Source of the DNA: Rhizorhabdus sp.
GTDB taxonomy: Bacteria; Pseudomonadota; Alphaproteobacteria; Sphingomonadales; Sphingomonadaceae
NCBI RefSeq assembly: GCF_018006725.1
Contig: NZ_JAGMXV010000001.1
Coordinates: forward strand, 70,831 to 106,292
Length of the DNA: 35,462 nt
Direction of reading: 5' to 3'
The translations under genes were made by a program, and so were the position numbers. Under the pieces are notes generated by a model that saw only the letters and a program-made list of their open reading frames with translations, had not been told where the DNA came from and ran no database searches. Below are positions 6,679 through 17,846 of this stretch, one piece after another (within the stretch, counting starts at the first letter, position 1; each line of letters starts with the position of its first letter).

Positions 6679-7713
6679 TCAGCCTTGGCCGACGGCCTCG
6701 GCGACCGACGCGAATCCGTCGCGTTCGAGCAGCTGTGCCAGCCCTTGGTTGATCCGGCGGGCAAGGCCGGGGCCCTCATAGACCAATGCAGAATAAAGCT
6801 GCACTAGGCTCGCGCCGGCGCGAATGCGGGCATAGGCGTCTTCGGCCGAGGCGATCCCGCCAGCGGCGATCAGCGGCATCGTGCCGCCTGTCGCCCGGCG
6901 GAAATCGGCCAGCCGGCGCGCCGCGAGATCGCGCAGCGGGGCGCCCGACAGGCCGCCGGTCTCCTGCGCATGGCGTGAGCGCAGTGGCGGCCGCGAGATG
7001 GTGGTGTTCGACACGATCAGTCCGTCGAGGCGATATTCGCCTGCGATCTCGGCAATGTCGTCGATGTCGGCGGGCTCGAGATCGGGGGCGACCTTCAGGA
7101 AGACCGGCGGGCCGCCGGCAGGGCGCGCTTCCATCACGGCGGCGAGCAACTCGGTGAGAGCGCCGCGGTCCTGCAGCGCGCGCAGCCCCGGCGTATTGGG
7201 CGAGGAGATGTTGACCGTCAGGTAGCGCGCCACGCCCGCCATCACGCGCACGCCATTGGCATAATCGGCGATGCGGTCGGTGGCGTCCTTGTTGGCGCCG
7301 ATGTTCACGCCGACGATGCCGGGCCGCTCGTTGCGGCGGAGCAACCGCTCGAAAGCCGCCGCCTGGCCGCCATTGTTGAAGCCCATGCGATTGATCACCG
7401 CGCGGTCCTCGACCAGCCGGAACAGCCGGGGGCGGGGGTTGCCCGCCTGCGGGAAGGGAGTGAGCGTGCCGACTTCGGCAAAGCCGAAGCCGAGCGACAG
7501 GATCGCGTCGGGGACCTGCGCATCCTTGTCGAAGCCGGCGGCGAGGCCGACGGGATTGGGAAAGCGCAGCCCCGCCACCGTGCTGGCCAGGCGGGGATCG
7601 TCGACCGGCGGGGCGCCGTGCGGCTTCAGCCGCAGCGCCCGGATCGTCGCCCGGTGTGCGCGTTCGGCTTCGAGGGTGAACAGGAGCGGGCGGAGGGCGG
7701 CGTAGAGCGACAT
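6679..7713 (-). CDS. pyrD: Dihydroorotate dehydrogenase (quinone), class 2
   Basis: This 344-residue flavoprotein oxidises dihydroorotate to orotate in de novo pyrimidine synthesis and passes electrons to membrane quinone. The N-terminal helices (MSLYAALRPLLFTLEAERAH) form the membrane-associating, quinone-tunnel part that defines class 2. Visible motifs: GLAAGFDKDA near residue 57, the FMN/substrate loop NRMGFNN at 108-114, NISSPNTPGLR at 168-178 carrying the catalytic serine, and the FMN-phosphate-binding AAGGIASAEDAY. Length agrees with E. coli PyrD (336). It begins 308 bases from, and divergent to, the suf regulator. No operon partner in pyrimidine synthesis is present. Confidence 0.96.
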   Translation of the reverse strand: MSLYAALRPLLFTLEAERAHRATIRALRLKPHGAPPVDDPRLASTVAGLRFPNPVGLAAGFDKDAQVPDAILSLGFGFAEVGTLTPFPQAGNPRPRLFRLVEDRAVINRMGFNNGGQAAAFERLLRRNERPGIVGVNIGANKDATDRIADYANGVRVMAGVARYLTVNISSPNTPGLRALQDRGALTELLAAVMEARPAGGPPVFLKVAPDLEPADIDDIAEIAGEYRLDGLIVSNTTISRPPLRSRHAQETGGLSGAPLRDLAARRLADFRRATGGTMPLIAAGGIASAEDAYARIRAGASLVQLYSALVYEGPGLARRINQGLAQLLERDGFASVAEAVGQG

Positions 7714-8021
7714 GGCGGCCGCTTAGCGCGCCCTGTCGTCGGCGTCATGCCCAACTTGCCGATGGCGCCCGTCGACAGGCGAAGAATGTGCAGCCTGCGG
7801 GAATAATGTCCCCGCAGCCGCGTATATCCGCTGCACGCCCTCGATCGAGGGTAGGCGATCCCCACCCGGCTGCGTACGGCCCCCCCGAAGCAGCCGGACC
7901 GAGCCGCCCTGCCTGCCCCAAGAGGCGGGGCGGTTCACCCCACTTTCCCTTGACGTTGCGTGGGCGAGCGCCCATTTGCCCAATCGGATCGAATCAGTCC
8001 GATTGGAAGCGAAACCCCGCG
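7714..8021. other. Intergenic region between pyrD and the suf regulator
   Basis: These 308 bases separate divergent genes. They hold a hairpin-forming repeat (CTGCGGG at 7795-7801, CCCGCAG at 7811-7817), a TTGACG -35-like element at 7950-7955 with a weak CATTTG 17 bases further, and the 9+9 inverted repeat at 7980-8006. An open frame runs through the region into the regulator, but it is proline/arginine-rich and looks non-coding. Confidence 0.6.
7980..8006 (+). promoter_or_regulatory. Inverted repeat, candidate suf-operon operator
   Basis: CCAATCGGA (7980-7988) and TCCGATTGG (7998-8006) are perfect inverted 9-mers around a 9-base spacer. The site ends 15 bases before the regulator's ATG and follows directly on the candidate promoter TTGACG-N17-CATTTG (7950-7978), so a dimer bound here would cover the expected transcription start. 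Autorepression by the Fe-S-sensing regulator encoded next is the simplest reading. The sequence does not match the E. coli IscR type 1 site. Confidence 0.45.
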
Positions 8022-8426
8022 ATGCGCCTGTCCAGCCTTGCCGACTATGCCGTCGTGATGCTGTCCGCCGCCGCCCGGCATGGGCAGGGCGAAAGGCTGA
8101 CCGCGACACTGCTGTCGGACGAGACGGGCGTGCCCCTGCCGACTGCGCAGAAGCTGATGGGCCGGCTGGCGCAGGCCGGGCTGCTGGTCTCGGCGCGCGG
8201 CACCGGCGGCGGCGTTCGCCTGGCGCGCGATCCGGCGGCGATCAGTCTTGCGGACATCATCGAGGCGGTCGAAGGGCCGATCGCGATGACCGCCTGTGTC
8301 GACGACCATCGCCATGACTGCAGCCTCGAAGGCGCCTGTCGGGTGAAACCGCACTGGTCGGTCGTCAACAACACCATTCGCGGCGCCCTGGGCGGCGTCA
8401 GCCTCGAAACCCTGTCGAGGGCATGA
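8022..8426 (+). CDS. Rrf2-family SUF-system regulator (IscR/SufR-like)
   Basis: This 134-residue winged-helix regulator of the Rrf2 family is probably the Fe-S-sensing repressor of the suf operon it heads. The N-terminus [20 protein letters not shown] and the recognition region [19 protein letters not shown], followed by the wing [13 protein letters not shown], are typical. Three cysteines, Cys92, Cys100 and Cys106, occur as C-X7-C-X5-C; E. coli IscR has C-X5-C-X5-C, so cluster binding is likely with slightly different spacing. The start at 8022 is chosen because homologues begin MRLSxLxDYA; the frame is open further upstream but the extension is non-coding in character. sufB starts four bases after the stop, so the genes are co-transcribed. 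It most resembles the SUF-associated regulator subfamily described from Xanthomonas. Confidence 0.92.
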   Translation: MRLSSLADYAVVMLSAAARHGQGERLTATLLSDETGVPLPTAQKLMGRLAQAGLLVSARGTGGGVRLARDPAAISLADIIEAVEGPIAMTACVDDHRHDCSLEGACRVKPHWSVVNNTIRGALGGVSLETLSRA

Positions 8427-8430
8427 GATC

Positions 8431-9903
<1,473 letters not shown>

Positions 9904-9936
9904 TATGTCCTCCCGAGCCGGTATCGAGCGCCCCAT

Positions 9937-10105
9937 CACCCCTCCCCTTCAGGGGAGGGGCCGGGGGTGGGGCCTCGTCGCTGGGCGGGCCGATTTGAGG
10001 CGTAATCCAGAGGGTGTTGGCGTGTCGGTCCGCGACGCGCCGCAACAGGCGGCGAGCCGCGCGGATGGGCCCCACCCCAACCCCTCCCCTGAAGGAGAGG
10101 GGCTT
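9937..10105. repeat. REP-like inverted-repeat element between sufB and sufC
   Basis: Two arms of about 38 bases, 9937-9974 and 10068-10105, are near-identical in inverted orientation. Each contains CCCTTCAGGGGAGGGG followed by a GGGGTGGGGCC tail. Each arm is itself palindromic (CCCCTCCCCTTCAGGGGAGGGG-like). The roughly 93-base centre holds no gene I can support. Similar paired arms occur at 10940-11074 and 17847-17946, so this is a dispersed family of REP/BIME or MITE type. Confidence 0.75.
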
Positions 10106-10179
10106 AAGAACTTCGGGACGCAGCTTCTCCTATATACCGCATCCGAAACAGCGACCTCCTTTTCATTCGAGTGCAAACC

Positions 10180-10923
<744 letters not shown>

Positions 10924-10939
10924 CCACGACGATCCAGAT

Positions 10940-11074
10940 CCTCCCCGGTACGGGGAGGGGGACCATCCGCAGGATGGTGGAGGGGAGCTGCGACCTCCCG
11001 GCCATCGCTGCCGACATGGTTCTGCATTGCCCCTCCACCGGCTTTGCCGGTCCCCCTCCCCGTTTCGGGGAGGA
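10940..11074. repeat. REP-like inverted-repeat element between sufC and sufD
   Basis: The first arm (from 10940, about 47 bases) has CCTCCCCG, CGGGGAGGGGGACC and GGTGGAGGGG. The second arm (about 11029-11074) repeats these in inverted order, with a small inner hairpin ACCGGC-TTT-GCCGGT. The overall plan matches the sufB-sufC element. The end of the second arm, GGGGAGGA, lies 7 bases before the sufD ATG and serves as its Shine-Dalgarno. Confidence 0.7.
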
Positions 11075-11080
11075 ATGGGC

Positions 11081-12163
11081 ATGAGCCTTTCGCTTCCCTC
11101 CACGCGGGACGAGGCGTGGCGCTGGTCGGACCTGTCGGGTCTCGAAGCACTGGTGTCGCAGTCGAAGCGCGATGTCGCCGTGGACGTTGCCAGCCTGTGG
11201 ATCGGCACTGGGCCCCGGCTGTTGTTCGTCGATGGGCGTTATGAGGCCGAGGGCAGCCGCCCTGGCCCGGTAGTGGTCGGCGCGGTCGATGCGGCGTCCG
11301 CCCATCCGCTGGGCCGGCTCGCGCAGGGCAATGGCTGGGCGCTGACCCTGGACAAAGATGCCGTCGCGGGCGCGCCCCCGATCGAGATCGTCCATGTCGC
11401 GACCGGCGGGGCGAACCATGTGCCCGCCAGCATAGAGCTTGCCGAGGATGCCCATGCCTCGATCGTCGAGACCTATGTCGGCGACGGCTGGGCGAACCGG
11501 CTGACCCGCATCGCGCTGGGTCGCTCGGCGCGGCTGATGCGGGCGATCCGGATCGTGCAGGAAACGGGCTTCGTCTCGCTGCGCGACGAAGCCCGGCTCG
11601 ATGCCGGCGCCAGCCTCGTCACCACGCTGCTGGGTGGCGGTGGAGCGGGAACGCGGCTCGACGCCGAGATCCGCATCGAAGGACCGGGCGCCTTCGCCGA
11701 ACATGGCGGCGCACTGCTGGCGCGCGGCGAGCAGCGCCATGACGCGGCGGTCGTCGTCCATCATGGCAGTGCCGAGGGCACGAGCCGCCAGCTGTGGCGC
11801 GCGGTTGCCGACGATCGCGCGACGACGAGCATGGCGGCACGGGTCGAAGTGGCGCGCGACGCGCAGAAGACCGACGGCGAGCAGAGCCTGCGCGGGCTGA
11901 TGCTCAAGCGCACCGCCACGGTGAACCTCAAGCCCGAGCTGGAGATCTTCGCCGACGACGTGAAATGCGCGCACGGCGCCACGGTCGGCGAACTCGATGC
12001 GCAGGCGCTGTTCTACATGACCTCGCGCGGGATCACCCCCGATCGCGCCCGGGCGCTGCTGACCCAGGCCTTCATCGCCGACGCGCTGTCGCGGATCGGC
12101 GACGAGGCCGTGCGCGAGGCGTTCCAGGCGGATGCCGAGGCCTGGCTGGAGGAGAGAGCATGA
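11081..12163 (+). CDS. sufD: Fe-S cluster assembly protein SufD
   Basis: SufD (360 residues) is the SufB paralogue in the SufBCD scaffold. It begins MSLSLPSTRDEAWRWSDLSG, the usual start of alphaproteobacterial SufD, with RWSDL shared across the family. The C-terminal core contains LRGLMLKRTATVNLKPELEI and the diagnostic ADDVKCAHGATVGELDAQALFYMTSRGI. The frame is open upstream to 10904 across the end of sufC, but that part is the repeat element and not coding. ATG 11081 is preferred over ATG 11075 because GGAGG stands 7 bases before it and only one base before the other. The stop overlaps the sufS start (ATGA), indicating coupling. Confidence 0.95.
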   Translation: MSLSLPSTRDEAWRWSDLSGLEALVSQSKRDVAVDVASLWIGTGPRLLFVDGRYEAEGSRPGPVVVGAVDAASAHPLGRLAQGNGWALTLDKDAVAGAPPIEIVHVATGGANHVPASIELAEDAHASIVETYVGDGWANRLTRIALGRSARLMRAIRIVQETGFVSLRDEARLDAGASLVTTLLGGGGAGTRLDAEIRIEGPGAFAEHGGALLARGEQRHDAAVVVHHGSAEGTSRQLWRAVADDRATTSMAARVEVARDAQKTDGEQSLRGLMLKRTATVNLKPELEIFADDVKCAHGATVGELDAQALFYMTSRGITPDRARALLTQAFIADALSRIGDEAVREAFQADAEAWLEERA

Positions 12164-13374
12164 ACGCGATCGCCGATATCGCGAAGATGAGCCGCCGGGC
12201 CGACTTTCCGGGGCTTCCCGAGGGCTGGCATTATCTCGACACCGCCGCCACGGCGCAGAAGCCGCAGGCGGTGATCGATGCCATCGCCCGGGCCTATGGC
12301 GAAGATTATGCGACGGTCCATCGCGGCGTCTATCGCCGCTCGGCCGACATGACGATCGCCTATGAGGCGGCGCGCCAGCGGGTCGCCCGCTTCGTCAACG
12401 CTCGCAGCAGCGACGAGATCGTCTTCGTTCGCGGTGCCACCGAGGCGATCAACCTGGTCGCCCAGAGCTGGGGCGTGTCCACGCTCAAGGCCGGCGACCG
12501 CATCCTGCTGTCTCAGCTCGAACATCATTCGAACATCGTCCCCTGGCAGCTGCTGCGCGAGCGCACCGGGATCGAGATCGACGTCTGCCCGTTGACCGCC
12601 GATGGCCGGATCGACCTCGACGCGGCCGAGGCGATGCTGACTGATCGGCACCGGCTGGTGGCGCTCGCGCATGTCTCGAACGTGCTCGGTTCGACGCTCG
12701 ATGCGCGTCGGGCGGCCGATCTGGCGCACCGCGTCGGAGCGAAGATCCTGATCGACGGTTGCCAGGCGGTCCCGCGCATGACCGTCGACGTGCAGGCGCT
12801 CGACTGCGACTTCTACGTCTTCTCGGGCCACAAGCTCTATGGCCCGACCGGCATCGGTGCATTGTGGGCGCGGGGGGAACTGCTCGACGCGATGCCTCCC
12901 TATCAGGGGGGCGGTTCGATGATCGATCGCGTCACCTTTGCGGCGACCAGCTGGGCGCCGCCGCCGCAGCGGTTCGAGGCGGGTACGCCGAACATCGTCG
13001 GTGCGCTGGGGCTTCATGCCGCGATCGACTATGTCGACGCGATCGGGCTCGATGCGATCGAGGCGCATGAGCGCGCGCTCGTCGCGAAGGCGCGGGACGC
13101 GCTTTCGGCGATCAACAGCGTGCGCCTGTTCGGCCCCGCCGACTCGGCCGGCATCGTCAGCTTCGCGATCGAGGGGGTGCATCCCCACGACATCGGCACC
13201 ATATTGGACGAGGAAGGCGTGGCGATCCGCGCGGGGCATCATTGTGCCCAGCCGCTGATGGACCATCTCGATCTACCGGCGACGGCACGGGCGAGCTTCG
13301 GTATCTATAATGACGAGGATGACGTCGCCGCTCTGGCGCGCGGGATCGAACGTGTGACGCGGATATTCGGATGA
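12160..13374 (+). CDS. sufS: Cysteine desulfurase SufS
   Basis: SufS (404 residues) is a type II, PLP-dependent cysteine desulfurase that takes sulfur from cysteine and hands it, as persulfide, to the SufBCD scaffold. The N-terminus FPGLPEGWHYLDTAATAQKP and VHRGVYRRSADMT fit the group. The PLP lysine is Lys225 in FSGHKLYGPTG; the active cysteine is Cys362 in RAGHHCAQPLMD, close to the position of E. coli Cys364. The start is fixed by overlap with the sufD stop (ATGA). Neither sufE nor sufU lies in the operon, so the sulfur acceptor must be encoded elsewhere. Confidence 0.97.
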   Translation: MNAIADIAKMSRRADFPGLPEGWHYLDTAATAQKPQAVIDAIARAYGEDYATVHRGVYRRSADMTIAYEAARQRVARFVNARSSDEIVFVRGATEAINLVAQSWGVSTLKAGDRILLSQLEHHSNIVPWQLLRERTGIEIDVCPLTADGRIDLDAAEAMLTDRHRLVALAHVSNVLGSTLDARRAADLAHRVGAKILIDGCQAVPRMTVDVQALDCDFYVFSGHKLYGPTGIGALWARGELLDAMPPYQGGGSMIDRVTFAATSWAPPPQRFEAGTPNIVGALGLHAAIDYVDAIGLDAIEAHERALVAKARDALSAINSVRLFGPADSAGIVSFAIEGVHPHDIGTILDEEGVAIRAGHHCAQPLMDHLDLPATARASFGIYNDEDDVAALARGIERVTRIFG

Positions 13375-13880
13375 TGAATGAACAGACCAACGACAGTGGC
13401 AAGATCCTGACCGAGGAGGTCGAATCGGTGGCGCCACCGCCCCGCGCACGGGTCGACCTCGACGCGCTTGAATCGGGCGGCGAATCGGACGGGCAGGGGG
13501 AGCCGGCTCGAAAGCCCGACTATCTCGACGGCTTTCTTGCCCAGCGGCCACCGGCGGCCGCGGCCGGCGAACCGGGTGGCGAGATCTATGAGGGTGTCAT
13601 CGAAGCGCTCAAGGAGATCTTCGATCCCGAGATTCCGGTGAACATCTACGATCTCGGACTGATCTATGGCGTCGAGGTGGCGGACAATGCCCATGTCGTC
13701 GTGACGATGACGCTGACGACGCCGCACTGCCCGGTCGCCGAATCGATGCCGGGCGAGGTCGAGCTGCGCGTCGGCGCGGTGCCGGGGGTCGGGTCGGCCG
13801 AGGTCAACCTCATCTGGGATCCGCCCTGGGATCCGCAGAAGATGTCCGACGAGGCCAAGCTCGAACTGGGAATGCTCTGA
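13371..13880 (+). CDS. sufT: SUF-associated DUF59 (MIP18-type) protein SufT
   Basis: This 169-residue protein has an acidic, proline/alanine-rich N-terminal tail (residues 1-70) and a C-terminal DUF59/MIP18 domain (about 71-169). The domain is recognised by EIFDPEIPVNIYDLGLIYGV, TLTTPHCPVAES with the conserved cysteine, and WDPPWDPQKMSDEAKLELGM. Such proteins (SufT, related to eukaryotic CIA2 and to PaaD) help Fe-S protein maturation, probably in cluster transfer; the mechanism is not settled. It starts ATGATG inside the sufS stop codon, so ATG 13371 or 13374 could be used. The long N-terminal tail is a common feature of alphaproteobacterial members. It is followed by sufA after 26 bases. Confidence 0.92.
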   Translation: MMNEQTNDSGKILTEEVESVAPPPRARVDLDALESGGESDGQGEPARKPDYLDGFLAQRPPAAAAGEPGGEIYEGVIEALKEIFDPEIPVNIYDLGLIYGVEVADNAHVVVTMTLTTPHCPVAESMPGEVELRVGAVPGVGSAEVNLIWDPPWDPQKMSDEAKLELGML

Positions 13881-13906
13881 ACGCCCCTCTGGGGATGGAG
13901 ACCGTA

Positions 13907-14269
13907 ATGACCACGACCACGACACCCACCCGCGCACGGCCCGCCGCGCTGATCCTGACGCCGTCAGCCGAGGGGCGCATCGCCAAGCTGATGGCGACGG
14001 CACCCGATGGCGCGGTCGGCGTGAAGCTGTCGACCCCGCGCCGGGGCTGCTCGGGTCTCGCTTATTCGGTCGATTATGTGACCGAAGCCGATCCGTTCGA
14101 CGAGAAGATCGAGACGCCCGGCGGGGACTTCTACGTGGACGGCGGCTCGCTGCTCTATCTGGTCGGCTCGACGATGGACTGGGTCGAGGACGATTTTACG
14201 GCGGGCTTCGTTTTCCAGAACCCCAATGCCAAGGGCATGTGCGGCTGCGGCGAGAGCTTCACCGTCTGA
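13907..14269 (+). CDS. sufA: A-type Fe-S carrier SufA/HesB-like
   Basis: This 120-residue A-type carrier accepts Fe-S clusters from SufBCD and delivers them to target proteins. The three ligand cysteines are present: one in TPRRGCSGLAYSV and two in the C-terminal GMCGCGESF. The N-terminal extension before LTPSAEGRIAKLM is Thr/Arg-rich. ATG 13907 is preferred because GGAG lies six bases upstream; ATG 13895 would add four residues. It is the last gene of the suf operon. A GC-rich hairpin at about 14298-14318 (GCAGC and GCTGC arms) may weakly terminate transcription. Confidence 0.94.
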   Translation: MTTTTTPTRARPAALILTPSAEGRIAKLMATAPDGAVGVKLSTPRRGCSGLAYSVDYVTEADPFDEKIETPGGDFYVDGGSLLYLVGSTMDWVEDDFTAGFVFQNPNAKGMCGCGESFTV

Positions 14270-14405
14270 TCCGCTCCGGCTCCGGGCGAGGGGGCCGGCA
14301 GCGGCCGTAAGCGGCTGCTTATCGGGGCGCCGGTAAGCGCCCTGCCAATGGTGTCGAGCGGTGTCCCGGCAGAGATGGTTTCCTGCACTGCACAGGAGAC
14401 CGCCG

Positions 14406-15044
14406 ATGACGACGAACCATCAAGACGAGGCCCGGGAAACAGCGCTGCGACCACGCCGCTGGGATCCGGTGGTCAAGCTCACCCATTGGTCGATCGTCGC
14501 AGCGATCGTCGCCAATGCCCTCTTCACCGGAGAAGGCAGCTACACCCATATGCTGGTCGGCTATGGCCTGGCCGCCCTCCTGGCCCTGCGGCTCCTCTGG
14601 GGCCTGGTGGGCCCGGCCGAGGCGCGATTCACGGCCTTTCCGCCAAGCCCCCGCCGCGCGATCGCCCATATCCGTGAAATCGCCAGCGGGGACCGCAAGC
14701 CTCATCGTTCGCACAATCCGCTTGGGGCGCTGATGGTCTATGCCATCTGGGCGACCCTGCTGGTGATCATCGCGAGCGGCGCGATCATGACCGGCCCCGA
14801 CATCGCCGGTCCGGTCGCGATGGCTGACGCGACCCCGTCGACCCAGGCAAGGGCGTATGACGAGGAAGCCGAAGATGGGGACGAAGCCGGCGGAGAGCGG
14901 GAAGAAGGCGCGCTCGGCGAGGTGCACGAGGCAGCCGTGACGCTGCTCTATGGATTGATCCTGCTCCACATCGCCGGGGTCCTGTTCGAAAGCCGCCGGC
15001 AGGGGCGGAACCTGGCGCTGGCGATGTTGCCGGGGCGGGGCTAG
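14406..15044 (+). CDS. Cytochrome b561-domain membrane protein
   Basis: This 212-residue protein is a four-helix di-haem b561-type membrane protein. It begins after a Shine-Dalgarno (AGGAG) with MTTNHQDEARETALRPRRWD. Helices lie at about 25-42, 50-69, 105-127 and 175-195. Candidate haem ligands are His27 in KLTHWS, His103 in RSHNPLGALM, and His174 and His188 in EVHEAAVTLLYGLILLHIAG. A hydrophilic, very acidic loop (150-170, EEAEDGDEAGGEREEG) separates helices three and four. Such proteins move electrons across the membrane, often from quinol or as partners of c-type cytochromes; the partner here is not visible. It lies between the suf operon and the VIT transporter pair, a context loosely about iron. 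Confidence 0.88.
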   Translation: MTTNHQDEARETALRPRRWDPVVKLTHWSIVAAIVANALFTGEGSYTHMLVGYGLAALLALRLLWGLVGPAEARFTAFPPSPRRAIAHIREIASGDRKPHRSHNPLGALMVYAIWATLLVIIASGAIMTGPDIAGPVAMADATPSTQARAYDEEAEDGDEAGGEREEGALGEVHEAAVTLLYGLILLHIAGVLFESRRQGRNLALAMLPGRG

Positions 15045-15053
15045 GCTGTCGCC

Positions 15054-15578
15054 ATGCCCCGCGCCAGACGAGCACAGCTGCACCGCAGGACCATCGCGAC
15101 GACGCTGGTGGTGGCGCTTCAGGCTCTCGCGACGATGCTGTTCCTGCTGGACCTGCTCGGCGATGTCGCGGCTGAAGGATGGAGCACCCATCTCGCGGTG
15201 GAAGCCGCCGCCGCTGCGGCTCTTGTCGCGGGGGTGGTGGCCGGTGCGCTCCAGATCCGCGCCCTGATCGAGCGGGCGCGGCAGGACGATCTCGCCGTGG
15301 CGCTCGCCCGCGGCACCGTCGCCGCGCTCGTCCGGCTGCGCTTTGGGGAATGGCGCCTGACGCCCGCCGAGGCGGATGTCGCGCTGTTTGCGCTGAAAGG
15401 CGCCGACGTCGCCGAAATCGCGCGGTTGCGCGGCGCAGCCGAGGGCACGGTGCGGGCACAATTGTCGCGCATCTATGCTAAGGCCGGGGTCGGAGGCCAG
15501 TCGGCGCTGGTGGCATCCTTTCTGGATGACCTGCTCGACCCGGAGCCCCATTCTGCGGAGAAGGACGGGATCGCATGA
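15054..15578 (+). CDS. Membrane-anchored LuxR-type HTH regulator
   Basis: This 174-residue protein joins two N-terminal transmembrane helices (about 15-36, TTLVVALQALATMLFLLDLL, and 47-71) to a C-terminal LuxR/GerE helix-turn-helix. The HTH domain (about 101-162) contains LTPAEADVALFALKGADVAE and GTVRAQLSRIYAKAGVGGQS, the usual core of the fold. There is no receiver or autoinducer domain, so any sensing must use the membrane part or the linker. Its stop codon overlaps the start of the VIT transporter (ATGA), which makes that transporter its likely target or functional partner. The gene starts 10 bases after the cytochrome b561 stop, so all three may be one transcript. Confidence 0.85.
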   Translation: MPRARRAQLHRRTIATTLVVALQALATMLFLLDLLGDVAAEGWSTHLAVEAAAAAALVAGVVAGALQIRALIERARQDDLAVALARGTVAALVRLRFGEWRLTPAEADVALFALKGADVAEIARLRGAAEGTVRAQLSRIYAKAGVGGQSALVASFLDDLLDPEPHSAEKDGIA

Positions 15579-16267
15579 GGCGGCACAAGGAAGCACATCT
15601 GGTGGCGCGGATCGGCTGGCTGCGCGCCGCTGTGCTGGGCGCCAATGACGGCATCGTTTCCACCGCCAGCCTGATCCTCGGCGTGGCCGCGTCGGGTGCC
15701 GACCGGCCGGCGGTCCTGGTCGCGGCGATGGCCGGGCTGGTTGCCGGTGCCATGTCGATGGCGGCGGGCGAATATGTGTCGGTGAGCTCGCAGGCCGACA
15801 CCGAGGCTGCCGATCTCGCCCGCGAGCGCGCCGAACTGGCGACCGATCCCGAAGTGGAGCGCAGGGAGCTGGCGGCGATCTATGTCGGGCGTGGGGTCGA
15901 TGCCGACACGGCCGACAGGGTCGCTGCGCAGATGATGGCGCACGATGCCCTCGGCGCCCATGCGCGCGACGAACTCCACATCACCGACGTCACTGCGGCC
16001 CGCCCGGTGGTCGCCGCGCTGGCATCGGCCGCGACCTTCACCGCCGGGGCGCTGTTGCCGGTGCTGCTCGCGGCATTGCTGCCGATGGCCTGGATGGTCG
16101 TGGGCGAGGCGGCGGGCTCGATCCTCTTCCTGGCGGTGCTGGGTGCGCTTGGCGCGCGCGCGGGCGGAGCGGCGATCGGAAGGCCGGTGCTGCGTGTCGT
16201 CTTCTGGGGCGCGCTTGCGATGGCGCTGACCGCCGGTATCGGACGACTGGTGGGCACGGCGGTCTGA
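15575..16267 (+). CDS. VIT/CCC1-family Fe2+/Mn2+ transporter
   Basis: This 230-residue integral membrane protein belongs to the VIT1/CCC1 family, which moves ferrous iron or manganese out of the cytoplasm. The N-terminus is diagnostic: HLVARIGWLRAAVLGANDGI then VSTASLILGVAAS (helix 1), AAMAGLVAGAMSMAAGEYVS (helix 2). The acidic cytoplasmic region (about 75-138), rich in Glu, Asp and His (LARERAELATDPEVERRELA, AQMMAHDALGAHARDELHIT), is the family's metal-binding domain. Three more helices follow (145-166, 170-190, 205-227). The start is set by ATGA overlap with the LuxR-type gene. Metal specificity is not readable from sequence. The nearby suf operon fits iron, but that is inference. Confidence 0.92.
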   Translation: MRRHKEAHLVARIGWLRAAVLGANDGIVSTASLILGVAASGADRPAVLVAAMAGLVAGAMSMAAGEYVSVSSQADTEAADLARERAELATDPEVERRELAAIYVGRGVDADTADRVAAQMMAHDALGAHARDELHITDVTAARPVVAALASAATFTAGALLPVLLAALLPMAWMVVGEAAGSILFLAVLGALGARAGGAAIGRPVLRVVFWGALAMALTAGIGRLVGTAV

Positions 16268-16331
16268 CGGCAGGCGGGGCGACCTGCCTGTACGGTTGCC
16301 ACCCCCTGTCCAAGCGGCTACTCGCGCGGCC

Positions 16332-17000
16332 ATGGACGCAGCGCTTCGCCACATCGACGCCTGGATCTTCGATCTGGACAACACGCTCTACCCGGCGTCG
16401 GTAGATCTGTTCGGGCTGATCGACGTGCGCATGGGCCTCTATGTCCAGCGGCTGCTCGGCGTCGATCCGGTCGAGGCCAAGCGCATCCAGAAGCAGATGT
16501 TCCGCGAGCATGGCACCACATTGTCGGGACTGATGCAGAGCCACGGGATCGACCCGCACGAATTCCTCGCTTTCGTTCACGATATCGAGATGGACGTGCT
16601 GTCGGAGGATCGCCGCCTGGTCGACGCGATCGCGAAGCTGCCCGGCCGCAAGCTGATCTTCACCAATGGCGATGCGGACTATGCCGGCCGGGTGCTGCAG
16701 AAGCTGGGTCTTTCCAAGAGCTTCGAGGCGATTCACGATATCCACGCCTGCGCCTATCAGCCAAAGCCCCATGTCGCGAGCTATGCGTTGATGGTCGAGG
16801 CCTTCGGGATCGACCCGCGCACGTCGCTGTTCGTCGAGGACATGGCCCGCAATCTGAAGCCGGCCAAGGCGATCGGCATGACCACCGTATGGGTCAACAA
16901 CGGCTCCGAATATGGCGACCACGAGGCCGACCACAGCTTCATCGATTATGAGATTCGCGATGTCGGGCACTGGCTCGACGAACTGACAGCCACGCTTTGA
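16332..17000 (+). CDS. HAD-family phosphatase, pyrimidine 5'-nucleotidase type
   Basis: This 222-residue HAD hydrolase starts [20 protein letters not shown]. Motif I is DLDNTLYP, with the nucleophile Asp in the first position; motif II is FTNGDADY; motif III is the lysine in the [10 protein letters not shown] segment; motif IV is VEDMARN. The pattern matches the pyrimidine 5'-nucleotidase (SDT1-like) subgroup, which dephosphorylates UMP/CMP or related small phosphates. The open frame extends upstream to a TTG at 16296, but MDAALRH is the more natural start. The next gene, dapD, begins 11 bases after the stop, so they are probably co-transcribed. The physiological substrate is unknown. Confidence 0.88.
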   Translation: MDAALRHIDAWIFDLDNTLYPASVDLFGLIDVRMGLYVQRLLGVDPVEAKRIQKQMFREHGTTLSGLMQSHGIDPHEFLAFVHDIEMDVLSEDRRLVDAIAKLPGRKLIFTNGDADYAGRVLQKLGLSKSFEAIHDIHACAYQPKPHVASYALMVEAFGIDPRTSLFVEDMARNLKPAKAIGMTTVWVNNGSEYGDHEADHSFIDYEIRDVGHWLDELTATL

Positions 17001-17011
17001 GGGGAAACGAC

Positions 17012-17836
<825 letters not shown>

Positions 17837-17846
17837 GTCTTGTGAC

